Program-made: the position numbers and the translations under genes
NCBI GenBank assembly: GCA_025449115.1
Contig: JAHLKC010000075.1
Span: 124,001-188,000 of the forward strand
From: Chytridium lagenaria
Taxonomy: Eukaryota; Chytridiomycota; Chytridiomycetes; Chytridiales; Chytridiaceae
Reading direction: 5' to 3'
DNA length: 64,000 bases
Notes under the pieces: model-generated
What the model was told of the DNA's origin: nothing
The model's database searches: none
What the model saw: only the letters and a program-made list of their open reading frames with translations
Shown here: in pieces, positions 36,675 to 48,125 of the stretch
How positions within the stretch are numbered: the first letter of the stretch is position 1
Layout: every line of letters begins with the position of its first letter

Positions 36675-37352
36675 ACGCGTGCTTGTTTTTATTTTATTGG
36701 CTTTATAATATCTTGTAATTTGTTGTGTTTTTTGGGTAGTTGATGGCGCCGTCATAATATGTGGCCATGAATTTTACTAGTGACTGTCTATCATGAGAAA
36801 TATATATTTTATTATCCATACTACGTACTTGTATTGCTTTTTTTTTTTTTTGATTAACGGAACAACAAGGCATTATATGGCTTTATCATGTTGTAGGGTT
36901 TACTGTGAAAAAGCAACATTGCTGCAACAAGCGATGGGTCATTTTGTTGACTCCGTTCTCTTAGACTAAAAAAATGTACTTAGCACCTAAAAGATAAATA
37001 AAGAGATAGCGGTAATGTAACATAAAAATGAAATGTGAAAGAGAACAGGGAATGTTTTCAAAGTAAGAATCTAAGGTAATGATCAGTCTATTCTACATGT
37101 TTGTTTCAAAAAAGTTTAAACCCATACCGCATTTCCATATCAATAATTCCTTTTATTTGGGTTTGTACAAATAGGAAGAGAGGGGAGGAAATTCAAACAA
37201 ATAATACTACATGACCACCATACTGCACATAAAAAACAAAAGGAAAAAAATATAATATGCAAAGGGAGAAGAAAGCACCCCATGTCTCATCATGCAAATG
37301 CCAAATCCGTCCAAACAAGAATAAATACACAAGGGTAGGGACGGGTATGGGT
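36675..37352. other. intergenic region between convergent genes
   Basis: AT-rich, with a 14-base T run near 36840. It fits the 3' flanks of the two convergent genes. No gene seen. Confidence 0.45.
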
Positions 37353-37930
37353 CTAAAACTTTGAAATAGCTCCAACAGTTAAAGCGCCACCTAAAATCAT
37401 GGACGATAAAGTCCACATCACCGTCCTCAAAACCCCTGTACGTCTCATGGGCCTCGCAATCTCCCGTCCACCCTGCTCCAACGTAAGTCGGATCCGCTTT
37501 TCAGCCTCTTCAACCGTGTTGGTAAGCTCATCAACTTTGCGTTTAAGCGAGTTGGTGGTCTTCTCTTCCATATCAACATCATCATCCTCTTCCTCGATTC
37601 GACGAACCATCGAATGCTCATGAACGGACTCCACAGCCGACTGAACAGAGTCAACAGCAGACTTGACTCTTTCGGCTATATCCGCTTTGAGATGGTCTTG
37701 GGCCATAACGAAACGTTCCTGTTGATCTTGAATAATATCCAGGGTTTGTTTAATGTCCTTATTGGTCCTCTCTTGAGCACGGAAAGACTCGAGAAGTGTG
37801 TCAAGTTTAGCTGTAAGCGCGTCGTCAAGCTTAGAAGTGGGCTTTGTAAACGATTCTTCAGTGTCTGAAAGGGTCGCAGTAGGAGACGGCGACTGTGTAG
37901 TAAGCAGGAAATGAAGTTAATCGGTGGCAT
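37353..37930 (-). CDS. coiled-coil protein with C-terminal membrane anchor
   Basis: A minus-strand frame runs from an acceptor-like TACTACACAG at about 37893 to the stop at 37353. It reads SPTATLSDTEESFTKPTSK, then a long amphipathic helix (DIKQTLDIIQDQQERFVMAQ, SAVDSVQSAVESVHEH), an acidic patch EEEDDDVDMEE, another helix (KVDELTNTVEEAEKRI) and a terminal hydrophobic segment (TVMWTLSSMILGGALTVGAI). This is a tail-anchored arrangement. The first exon is uncertain; ATG 37930 (MPPINFISC) is a candidate, with the acceptor just downstream. Function unknown. Confidence 0.55.
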
Positions 37931-38210
37931 AAATATTTTGTGGATGGGTTGAGAAAAAAGAGTCGTTCATAAAACAAATCACAATGTTATCAACAATAAC
38001 GCACGAAAGGCAAGGTCATCAGGATTTATCACTGTAGGTGACGCTTAAAAGATGTAAAAAATGAAACATAGGGATGTCACTAAGCAACGCGTCAAAGGGA
38101 CTTTTCTCGTCTCTAACATTTGATCACCAAGACTGATTCTTCCTCTAGCATTTTGACCACCAAGCGTCTACTGACACAAAATATCATTTTCGCCACTTAA
38201 TACGCGTAAA

Positions 38211-38961
38211 TCAAGATTCATAAAATCGTGAATTTCCATCATCGCGATCTCTCGCTTCGCGAGTGAATGCACCAACCTTTCTAATAGGACTACGACGAAA
38301 GGAGCCCACGGATGACGAATGTTGCTTGATTCCGATGGAAGCGTTAGAAGCATTAGAGGCCTGCTTTGTCAATAATGACGACCCGGATGACATCTTGGCC
38401 TCGTTCAAAGCATATTCATGTTCCATGTTCTCATCATTATCATCATTATCGTCATCCTCCTCCTCCTCTTGCTCTTGCTCTTCCTCATCCTCATCCATTT
38501 CTTCCATGACAGGAGTATCGCTGAAAACAAAGGTCGGAGAAGGGGCCCTGGCTTCTTTGGTCGACCCAGCTGAGTCTTCCTTTTTAATATGGCTGGGCTC
38601 TCCTTTGCCTGAAACGACGACAGTGTCTTGGTAAGATGAACGTGCAGTATAGCTTGTCTTCCAACTTGTAGAAGGGAATGCCTTAATGGGTTTCTTGCGG
38701 ACGAAAAAGTCGCTATCGTCGTCGGATTCCGTGACGAAAACGATAGACTCGTCAAAGGTTGTGGGGGACGAGTCGCTTGAAGGCTATTTGATAGTCGTTC
38801 AATATGATGGATAATGGACAATTTGATGAGTTATGGGATGGCAAAATGGGATGGGATAGGAGTTTAGGACGTAAAGCGTTAGTGACGAAGCATTCACTGC
38901 AAGTTTGGAGGTGTGTGTGGGAATGCGATACCCTGCATACCTGAAGGAACATCATCTTTGG
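38211..38961 (-). CDS. acidic low-complexity protein, partial gene model
   Basis: The minus-strand main exon runs from an acceptor at about 38784 to TGA at 38213-38211. It encodes FDESIVFVTESDDDSDFF, a Ser-rich segment, then an extremely acidic run of Glu and Asp (about 38430-38510) and SFRRSPIRKVGAFTREARD near the end. A short exon upstream (KDDVPS, about 38940-38961) has a GT donor. The 5' end is not resolved. The composition suggests a nuclear or chromatin-associated protein. No domain recognised. Confidence 0.5.
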
Positions 38962-39838
38962 GCTTTAAGAGAAGTATATGGAGCAATTGATAGGTGTATG
39001 TGACAATGTATGTCTTGCAGAGAGTCTAGAATGTTGAGCCAAGAATGCGTGCTCTGCTGCTCCTGCTGTTTATAAAGGTGGTGAAGTGCCACCTCGAAGG
39101 TCAAAATCGCAAGAAAAGCTTTTGACAAAAATAAATAAATAAAGAAATTTGGTGGTGAAAGGCACAGCAGGCTTAATGCAAGCACCCTTCCACATTTCTT
39201 AGTACTCGCCGCGTCGTCGTATCTTTTACAGTCTCTGGTATCTATCGGCAGCAAAGACGTTGGTAGCAGAGACGTTGATGATGAGATGACGTGTTCATCC
39301 TGCACTGTCTTTTTGCACGCCTTGAGTAAGCATCGTATCGATGACCCTTTTTTTCGCTGGCTTCTATGAACGCACACTGCCCCGAGCTCCTTATGAAGAT
39401 GCAGGATTGTATATGCTCTTGTTTTATTCCATTTACATTTTCCAGCTTGCCAAAGAGGGATTTTAAACCGCAATTTTTTATTGCTAAAATGGATGTGTTC
39501 CATTCCACCATATGTTCAATGTTGATCGATGCAGAAGCTTCTTGATTTTACAACCGTCCATCTTGCTATATCTTCACAGCCATCCGATATCGTTTGATAT
39601 CAAGATGCAGTGATGCACATATGTAGAGAGTTTCTTTGTGAGTTACTACCAAAATGCACGGGAGAACGAAGTTCGTTACTTTTATTACTAGAATACCATT
39701 AAAAACAAAGGTAGAGTTGTATACCGTCCTCCCTTCCATCAACAATCTTCTCATTGCCCTTCATCTATTCCAACAACATTCAACACACAAAAAAAGGAAT
39801 TCAGAGAGCGTTGTTGCACAAGTTGAAAAAACGCAAAA
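38962..39838. other. intergenic region
   Basis: Upstream of both the acidic protein (-) and ATP synthase e (+). Minus-strand open frames at 38952-39511 have no recognisable features. An upstream exon of the acidic protein may be hidden here. Confidence 0.35.
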
Positions 39839-40817
39839 ATGGCTACCACTGCCGCGACCACTTCCATCGTCAACCATGCTTCGGTCAACGTACGTCTGAT
39901 GATGAGAGGAGCACTTTAACAGACATCATTACTTCTACTTTGTCATCCTCATCCGTTTCTTTGTCTGCATCCTCTGCTCTTTTTGTATCATTGCCCTTGG
40001 CTCTCTATCGAGGATTCTGGTCAAAACTTCTATCCTCGCTTGGAATTATCCGATTTGATCTTCAATCAATGAATAAGAAGGATTTCGGCAGTTGATAATG
40101 CTCCCAGAATACGGCCGAACTGAAGTTTACATACGCGGCGATGAGATGATAAGGAAGGATGCAGGATCCGAATCTTTTCAATTATGACCGCATAAGGGGA
40201 CGGGGCTGGATCACGTGAAGCTTTATATCCTCAAACTTACTTGCTGGATTTTGTTGGAACGGAAGTACATCACATCTGTCATTATCAAACTTCAGATGGA
40301 GAATTGAACACGTTTATGAAAGAAGAACCATAGATTAGAGCTTAAATTGGCATCAATCTCATCGAATCCCTAACCATGACTTTTACCCATTTAGTTCCTC
40401 CGCTGGGGCGCCCTCGCCTTCGGTGTTTACTGGGGATTTTCAAAGAAGTCCTCGTTGACCTACTTTGTCAAGGCTAGGGCAGAGGAGCAGGAGCGCAAGC
40501 ACTACGAGGATCTCGTTGAGGAAGGAAAGGTCGCTTTCGAGGCTGCTTACAACCGTGAGCAGGCCGCCAAGGCCGAGCTTGCTGGAGGTCTGTGTTTTGC
40601 CTTTGTCTTGATTCTAGAACAGAACATGAAGATTGATTCTCACACTAAACTCGTTTTCTTCTATTACAGTCGCCGCTATTGATTCTGACTCTTACCGCTT
40701 CAACGCCGAGAGATGGATCAACTGGGCCATCGTAAGCTGAAAAATTCCTCCCCCCTCCCCCCAATATTTTTTAACTTTGATTTTTTCCAGGCCGACTCCG
40801 AGGGCGCAAAGAAGTAA
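39839..40817 (+). CDS. TIM11: mitochondrial F1Fo ATP synthase subunit e
   Basis: Four exons (39839-39889, 40395-40587, 40670-40731, 40791-40817) give 333 nt in frame, encoding 110 residues. After MATTAATTSIVNHASVN the conserved core reads FLRWGALAFGVYWGFSKKSS, a single membrane helix containing the G-x-x-x-G dimerisation pattern (GALAFGVYWG). A charged helix YFVKARAEEQERKHYEDLVE follows, and the end is SYRFNAERWINWAIADSEGA then KK. This matches subunit e (Tim11/Atp21, ATP5ME), which with subunit g promotes ATP synthase dimers and crista curvature in the inner mitochondrial membrane. The first intron, 505 bp, is much longer than the others in the window. No frame errors. Confidence 0.9.
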
Positions 40818-41143
40818 ATACTTTTAGACTGCATGGGTTCATTTATACCGGCGGTCATATAGCATCGCCTTTTCTTTCAATCTTGAAACCATTGAGCGTC
40901 GCACTTTGAAAAGGGCCGGTGCCAATCTATAATACACTTCTTGTTTCTCTCGGGAATATGCACCTCGTTAAAATGCTTATGTTTCAAATTCTTTTTATCT
41001 GGACCAGTTTCCTTTTTTTTTTTTCCTTTTTTTTTTTTTTTTGGCGAGCTTCGTTAGATGAAGAGGAAAGAAAAGTGGTTTATTTTGTTGACTGCCATTC
41101 ACGATACCCGCGATGAATAGCATTTCTTTTCAAAAGTGGCCCA
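40818..41143. other. intergenic region between convergent genes
   Basis: 3' flanks of ATP synthase e and glucosidase II beta, with a T-rich block at about 41012-41042. No gene seen. Confidence 0.45.
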
Positions 41144-43860
41144 TTAAAGCTCAGTATGCTTCACTGGTTGAGAAGATTCTTCAGCAATGCAAGCATTCGG
41201 TGTCGTCATTTTCATAGCGTACTGACACGAAAAAGTAAGATTGAAGATCAGATATAAAATGGTTACCTCGCATTTGCTTGGTTCTGAGACCGAAAGGATT
41301 TTGGTCTCAGACCCACATTCTAGCTCAATTTCCACTGACCGGGCCGGGCCATTCCAGCAATGCGCGCCATTCTCAAAGACCATGTAATTGTACTTTTGAG
41401 ATTCGTCAACGGTTCCACTCCGAACCCCGAAGCGCGCGAATCGTCTATAAAATGAAAACATCAGTGTATAGCTCATTAAAATTTTTAATGGTGACTAACA
41501 AACGGATCAAATCCGTTACTAGACACTAAGAAACTAGGGTAATCTTACCCTAAGTCCGTACTTCCTCCATGCCTCGATTTTTGACTTGCGCTTCCCGAAA
41601 AACAAACCTCATAAGTATACTCCCCCCCATCATACTTCACACACTCCCCATTCAATTTCTCCCACTCCCCATCTCTCCCAAAGTCGATCCCATCCAGTCT
41701 CTTCAACTCACCCAGTTTCACCTCCAGCCCACTCTTAACCCCTCAACTTCCAGAAGTTTCCTCCTGGCTCCCTCCGGATCACTCCTCAACATCCCATCCT
41801 CATGTGAGGACGCCACACTTGAAACCCTACTCACAATCCCAACCACAAGCCTGTATGCTCTTCGCCACCCATCCACCTCACAGGTGCCATGACAACCTTC
41901 ATCCAATCTCTCCACCATCCCTTGATGCTTTCCGTTGTGCATTCCATAAAACTCACAGACGGATCAACACACACATCCTCAATCTCGTCTTTCACAACAA
42001 AATCCTCCATCTTTAAATCCTCAAATGGCGTCTCCTCATTTTCAACATCGCTTCCAACTTCCGTATCCCCATACAACTCTTTGTACTCCTCGTACATGTC
42101 GAGCGTTTCCTTTATAAAGGCTTATCCCTCAACAACGCTAAAAACGCAGCTCCTTCCTCCACGTCCTTCATCGACGTCAACCTATCCAACGCGTCTCTCA
42201 ACTTCCGAACCCTTGCGTTCAAAGCGGTAATATCAGCACGATGTAACTCTACCGATGCCTTGCAGTCGCTGAGTTTTTCTGGAAGGCGGTGAAGTTCTGC
42301 TGTAGCCGCCTTTTTCGCTCGAATAGACGATAAGTGGGATTCAAAAGCCTCGGCGTCGGCTTTAATAACTATTTTTTGCGTGAGAACATAAATGAAAAGG
42401 AAACAAACGTTTCAGTTCGTCAATTCGAGTCGTGATGTTGGCGATTTGGTGCATGAGGTCTTTGATTTGGTTAGCGCGATCGGAGCGGGATTTGATAGCA
42501 AAAGCTTTGTTCTCGTTTTTGATGCGAAGTCCCTGTATCGCGCGTAGTGGGGAGAGTGAAGGAGTTTCACGAATATGTTAAGTACGCATATGACGAAAGC
42601 AGATTGGAGGAAGGTGGGGTAAAGTCTTAACCAGTACCAAATGAAAAAAGAACGACAGGTTGGTAGACAAAGCATAAACATATTAGATCACCATAGTGCC
42701 CAAATCCCTTCAAACACAATATCAACAGTAATCAACCTTTCGAAAATAAAGTTCCTTCACCGCCCTCCACATTAACACTAAGACAGCCCAACAACTCCCC
42801 GTTACAAAAATGGCCGCATAGAACAAAAATGAACTCCCTCTAATATGTTCAATCAGATCCATTTCCATCGGATCAGCCGTAGGCTTGAGAGCACAACAAA
42901 AGTTTTAGATATTGTGCAGAATAGTTCATCATAATCCAGAAAAATGCCAATTATAGAACCATTAAAAGAGCCATTATACGTAAACTGATCCCCAAATAAA
43001 AGTATTTTAAAAGAAAAAGAGATAATTTCCCTCGCTATCCATACATGTGCAAAAAAAATAGAAAGGCCCATCGTAGGAGAGATTCTAAAGATATGAAATT
43101 CTGCAACACCCACCTCTTTCAGCATCTTCTTCCTCGCCAACTCCGCCTTCCTAAACTCTCCTCCAACCTTCTTGCACACATTCTGACAAACAACTCCACT
43201 CCCATACTCATCACTACCATCACAACATTCCGGATCTAAAAAGGCTCTCAAAATCCATTTACACAAAGCCAAACTTACCACAAACCCCATCATTCACACG
43301 CGAACTCCTCACAGATCCAGGTATGTGTCCATCATTTTTGCAATAAAAGAAGCCTGTAGGGCATGCCGATGTACCTATACTAGTCAGTTAGAGTATTAAA
43401 AAGTCACATACCGGGTTCGTCACTTCCGTCGGGACAGTCGCAGTAGTCATCGTTAAGGGAAGATGCGGGTATGGTTTTTGGGGTGGAGAGACAGGTGAAT
43501 TTCTGGGTGGGGTCGGAGAAGGTGTAGAGTGCGGCATCTGGTTCAAGAACAACGAATGAGATCGGCATGCACGCGTTCAAAAACATTCATAAAAAGACCA
43601 TCATATTTCCATTGTCTAAGCGAATATTCATTTTAATTCCGTCATCATGTCTAACTCAATATCCCTTTGATTCCGTGGCCGTCGTTCCCAGGCTTCATCA
43701 AAACGCTTCCAGCCTGTTTCTTCGACACCAACCAATAACCTTTGCAAATGCTCTATCGCTCTTTCTTACGTTTTGGATTCACGCCTAACAGTGCATCAAC
43801 CTTTGCATGCGCTGACGCGGCAATGAGGATCAAGATGAACGCCAGCAGAGGCGACTGCAT
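41144..43860 (-). CDS. gtb1: glucosidase II beta subunit (PRKCSH/Gtb1)
   Basis: ATG 43860 begins a signal peptide ([19 protein letters not shown]). Two LDL-receptor-A-like Cys modules follow: [20 protein letters not shown] with [10 protein letters not shown], and [11 protein letters not shown] with [19 protein letters not shown]. The middle is an acidic coiled coil ([40 protein letters not shown]). The C-terminal MRH lectin domain shows [45 protein letters not shown] and [10 protein letters not shown], with the sequence ending in KHTEL. HTEL fits an ER-retrieval signal. The protein recruits and retains the catalytic alpha subunit, which trims glucoses from N-glycans in the ER. An exon-like stretch at about 42727-42880 would insert a membrane helix ([20 protein letters not shown]), unusual for the family. 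Several indels and many small introns make exon limits approximate. Confidence 0.88.
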
Positions 43861-44021
43861 GGTTGCTTTTTGTTCAACTTGTTTCCAAAAGGAAAAGTGG
43901 TGCAACCAAGACAAAGAAATCTTCCAATCCGTACATACATATATAGGTAGCAGGTTTTATTGACCAAAAAAAAGACGAATATGTTGAATGCGGTAAAGAA
44001 AATGAAATAGAGAAGAGTGAT

Positions 44022-45280
44022 TTAATTTAATGAAGGATTAGATTCTGGAGCTGGTTTATCTTGCGATGCTGAATCCAATTTTCGACGCTTTCGTTCCTCC
44101 TCTGCATCATTTATGCGTCGCTTCTTCTCATCGTCCTGTTCCTTTGCCTTGGTCTTCACATAAGATTCGAGTGACTTAAAATCCACTTTCTTGAAAAATA
44201 TCTTTGAATAATAAAGAGGGTTACTCTGAGGGTTTCGTAATTTTAAGCGGACGGAGCATCTTAAGTGGAAACAAAACATTAAACAAAGAAAAAAAGGGCT
44301 GTAGTTTACCTCTCCTACTTTCTCGAGAATAGCCTCCTTTCTCTTATTAGCTTCACCATCTTCTCTGTCGGTAGTCGCGTATCCGCCTCCAACGCGAATC
44401 ACAACCTCGGCTTGAAGCTTGGACTTGAGAAACCTGACAATGAATTGATCAATGTCCGGCCATATGTCCATTTGGGGGTTGGCTGCTGTGAATCTTGCGA
44501 GACCCGTGGAGAAACAACCACTAGCATCTAGCTCCTCTAAAACAAATCAATCGCGAATGAAATGAAAGGAATTTACCTTGGTCTGTGTAATCACCGAAAT
44601 GAAGATTAACTTCCTCAGATTTCGCCCATACGAGACTCCCAAAATGATCTTTGGTTGTGTAGAATATTCGAGGTTCTTGCACATGTCCACTTGTATCGTT
44701 TGGATGGGTTGATCAATCTTCAGAGCTGAGGTTAACGTTAAAATAAAAATATTCTACCTCGACTTTAAAGTCAGTAGATCTCCAGACTTCCAGAATCTGT
44801 GTAATGATCCTCTTTTGAGTCTCAAAGTTGTTCCTACGCAATCTTCAACAAGAACCTTTGTGACTGTGGTGTCAACAGTAATGTCACAGTTTTTAAGATT
44901 GCGGAGATAGAGCGAGTGGGTCATGGAGACTGATTCGGAGGTAAGAACACGGGTCTCGTCGTCAAGGTTTGACTGTATTAACAGGATTGGTAAGAACATT
45001 GCATGCCAAGCTGTATACACACAAAAAACCACATTGCAAGGAAGTAGGACATTACCACATAATGATTCTTGAGTACAGGGAGTTTTGCGCCTGCAAGCAT
45101 GTTTCATTTCAGCAACCACTTTGGGATCCCGCGGACCTGCAGATTTACGAGGAGCAACGGTGGCTGGTGTTGCTGCTGCTGCTGTTGGGCTGCTGCATCG
45201 TTACCCGCTTGATCAGACTGCACATTAACAGTGGCAGCTGCAGCTGGAGTAACTCCGTTGGAGGTGACAGGTTCTTGCAT
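44022..45280 (-). CDS. C-CAP / cofactor C-like beta-helix protein
   Basis: ATG 45280 gives MQEPVTSNGVTPAAAATVNV with a Gln or Ala run, depending on frame, then PRKSAGPRDPKVVAEMKHA and an intron. The central part reads SMTHSLYLRNLKNCDITVD and TTVTKVLVEDCVGTTLRL, short Cys-containing CARP-like turns of a right-handed beta helix as in the C-terminal domain of adenylyl-cyclase-associated protein and in tubulin cofactor C. It continues with ARIFYTTKDHFGSLVWAKS-like sequence (about 44620-44660), a helical segment DIDQFIVRFLKSKLQAEVVI and a Lys/Glu-rich tail ending in ESNPSLN, TAA at 44024-44022. No N-terminal cyclase-binding half or WH2/proline region is present, so it is not a full CAP. Frame slips occur near 45160 and 44820. 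Actin or tubulin regulation is inference from fold only. Confidence 0.6.
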
Positions 45281-46488
45281 ATTCTTGTACGGATAGCGAA
45301 GAAAAGGCTCTCGGATTGACTTATTTATTGTAATTTGGACCCGAATTTATGATTATTTAGTATCTGCAAAGTTTACGACATCGTTGGTTGGGTATCTTTG
45401 GGTATCTTGACATGCAACCTCAAATGATATGTTCTAAACAGTGGGTACTTGAGTACTTACACCTTCTGGTGGCGTTTCCAAATTAGAAAAAGTGAATAGG
45501 TAGGTAGGTACATGGGACTAGTACTTATGAAGATATCCTCGCCTCAACGGGGGAAGGAGGTCCTGGCCAATAAACTTGATAAAAAAAAAGGCCAAACCTC
45601 AAAGAACTGTTTATGCAAATTGGTGAACTATATACCTTGATTTTACAGATGTTTATTGATGATGCTATGCCTAAAACCCCAACCTTTCGTTTACGTTGAA
45701 AGTTATATAACTGATATTCATGTTGTTCCGGCGTCAGGTCCTGTCGCGAGCCTTAATGCTTCAATAAGTGATTGCGTTCAGCATTTACGCAAGTTTAGGT
45801 TTTCTATAATTGTAAATACCTAGAGGTGGGTGAGAGAGACGACGTGAATGTCTCTCTGTCTGACACCCTCACCACCCGTCAAAAGGCTTGGAAGAGTCTC
45901 GCCCAGCATCCCGCCTCCTTTTTTCTCAAGACAATCTCAGCCAGCCTCCCTGGAAATTGAATATTTTTTCGTCCGCCCCCAAATCAGCACTCCTCTTTCA
46001 AAAGGCACATCGTTTTCCTCCTTACTTAATTCATCACCAACTCACCACACACACATTCATCAAAGTCATCCTAGTGTAGGTGAAAAAATATAACTCACCC
46101 TTCCCACCATTGTTTTGATCTCCTTCTTCTTTCAAAGACACTGCCTTGCGCACGGTTTCTGGGCAATGGGGAATGCTGGACTGCTGTGTTTGATGGGGAC
46201 TAGGCAATGCAATATACATGGATTCAACATCTGGGTGTAAAGACATGCAGGAGGAACGCGTTTATATCAGCTCTAAGTTCGGATGCAAAGGAGGTTCGGA
46301 CAGCAAAGAGGCAAAGAACTTATATGCAGGAATATGGAAGAAAATGGCATTTGGCTTGCAGCCACCATCCTTTTTGATCTCATTTACAAACATTGGGCCC
46401 TATTTATCACTATTTCGTCACCCTAAAAAAGCACGAAGAAAAGCTGGTAATTGGCAACCTTTGGCTGACATTATTTACAGAGCCCATC
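45281..46488. other. divergent intergenic region
   Basis: Separates the C-CAP gene (-) from the tetraspanin-like gene (+). It has a pyrimidine- and CA-rich leader-like segment at 45840-46070. No gene supported. Confidence 0.45.
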
Positions 46489-47479
46489 ATGCGTGAAAGC
46501 AAGAAGATTGTGTCTCGTACCTGGCTGGTCATCATCAACCTGCTCGCGTTTCTGTGCTCTGTCGCGTCATTTTCTTTGGTGTAGTCATCTTGAGGTCTGC
46601 CAAGGATGCTAGTGATAAGGCAGGAAGCAGTGTGGATTCTTCTACCGTCGATGTCTCTTCTGTCCAATCCGCTGTGTAAGTAAAATTCTGGTTTGTGCTT
46701 TGCTAATCCCGTATCTCTTTTTTATACCTTCTTCCAAAATAAACCACTCCTAATATATAATCATTCTATTCCTCAAAATAATAGCTACAACTTCTTGAGA
46801 GTTACTGGCATTATTGTAAGTTTCACCTATATTTTTTTTTATGGCGTGAGATTGACGTTTTTTTTTTTCTTCCTTATTTCCAGCTTATTGTTTACGGCAG
46901 CTTCATCTTCCTTACATCCATCACTGGTTCTTTGGGGGATGCACCCGTCACAGTGGACTCCTCGGCTGCTACATGTCAACTCTTATCTTTGATATCATTC
47001 TCACTCTCGCCGTCGGTATCTACTCGATCGTCGTCCTTGTCAATAAGATGAAGGAATGGGACCAATACGACACTCAAAAGTGGAAGGACTTTACTCCTGT
47101 GGAGAAGATTACTACCAGGTACGGTTTGTTCCTCTTACAACATTACCCCTTTCTGTGGTGCCGTAATCGTCAGTCTGATATTGGTATAAAGATGGCCTTT
47201 GCATGCTGCGGTTTTGACTCCAGCAACAGCGATGCTTTCGTCGGCAAGTCCCTTTTCGTCGACAACAACACTTGCATCTCCACCTCCCTCTCGAGCTACC
47301 CTGGTTGCCAGTCTGCAGGCCACGACTTTTACTACCGTTTGGCTCTCTTTGACGGCATTGGTTCCGCTGTTATCTTGCTCATCCTCCTCATCTCTGCCGG
47401 TGCCGCTCACCATGCGAGGAGGCAGTACCACCTCGAGCCCGCGAGTCAGCCCATGGTCACCGTCCAGAACCGCTACTAA
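46489..47479 (+). CDS. tetraspanin-like four-helix membrane protein
   Basis: ATG 46489 gives MRESKKIVSRTWLVIINLLA, the first membrane helix. Helix 2 is FLRVTGIILIVYGSFIFLTS, split by a GT...AG intron; helix 3 is STLIFDIILTLAVGIYSIVV; helix 4 is GIGSAVILLILLISAGAAHH, followed by a short cytosolic tail ending QNRY. Between helices 3 and 4 is an extracellular loop with FACCGF, the tetraspanin CCG motif, and two more cysteines (NNTCISTSL, YPGCQ). Loop 2-3 contains GCTRHSGLLGCYM. The order and CCG signature fit a tetraspanin, a scaffold of plasma-membrane microdomains. Frame breaks at about 46567 (one T short in a T run) and about 46936 (one G short in a G run) restore a full-length protein if corrected. 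Stop TAA is at 47477-47479. Confidence 0.78.
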
Positions 47480-48125
47480 ATTGAGAGGTCGTTGATTGCA
47501 CCAGTTTTTTCATTCTGGAAAGAGGTGTTTATTGGGAACGTGATATGTGTTTTTTTGATTTTATGTATTCTTCAATTACCCATCAACACCTGTTTTGTTG
47601 TTGTTCTGTTTATCCATGTATCTTGTTTTAATTTTTTGTTAGATTGTTTTTGTCATGCAGGCAGCCATGAGGACAGCCCTAAAGGTCTTCTGTGCGCACT
47701 CTTTTGCCCTTCCTTTCAACAGCGGATTTTTTAGCCCGACTGGTATATGAAAATATATTATAAGCCATTTAATGTCGTGTCCCATTTCTCCCAAGTAAAT
47801 ATGTGAAAGATTATAGGAAGCTGGACTAGTGGCTCAATCCGTACCTCTTTTGAAGAAGAAAGGGCTAGGCGGATGCCAGAATGGAATATGATTAGGTAAC
47901 ATTTTTACATGCTTATTATGCTGGCGCTACATTCAAAAAAAAAAGGATCTCAATTTAAGGTCCGCTCTGGCAATGACCACGCCGAGTCCAGACGTTATTA
48001 TGTTAATTTGTAAACAAACAAATAAATACTTACTTGACAACTCTCTAATCACTCTAGAATCACACACACTCTTATTTTTCCTTTTATAAAGAAACACATC
48101 CATCCACTTCTCATTTATTCACACC
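47480..48125. other. intergenic region
   Basis: 3' flank of the tetraspanin-like gene and the promoter region of the first epimerase-glycosyltransferase gene. No gene seen. Confidence 0.45.

Noticed and set aside
38952..39511. Minus-strand open frames upstream of the acidic protein
   Set aside because: No recognisable domain, poor codon pattern and no clear splice link to the downstream exon.
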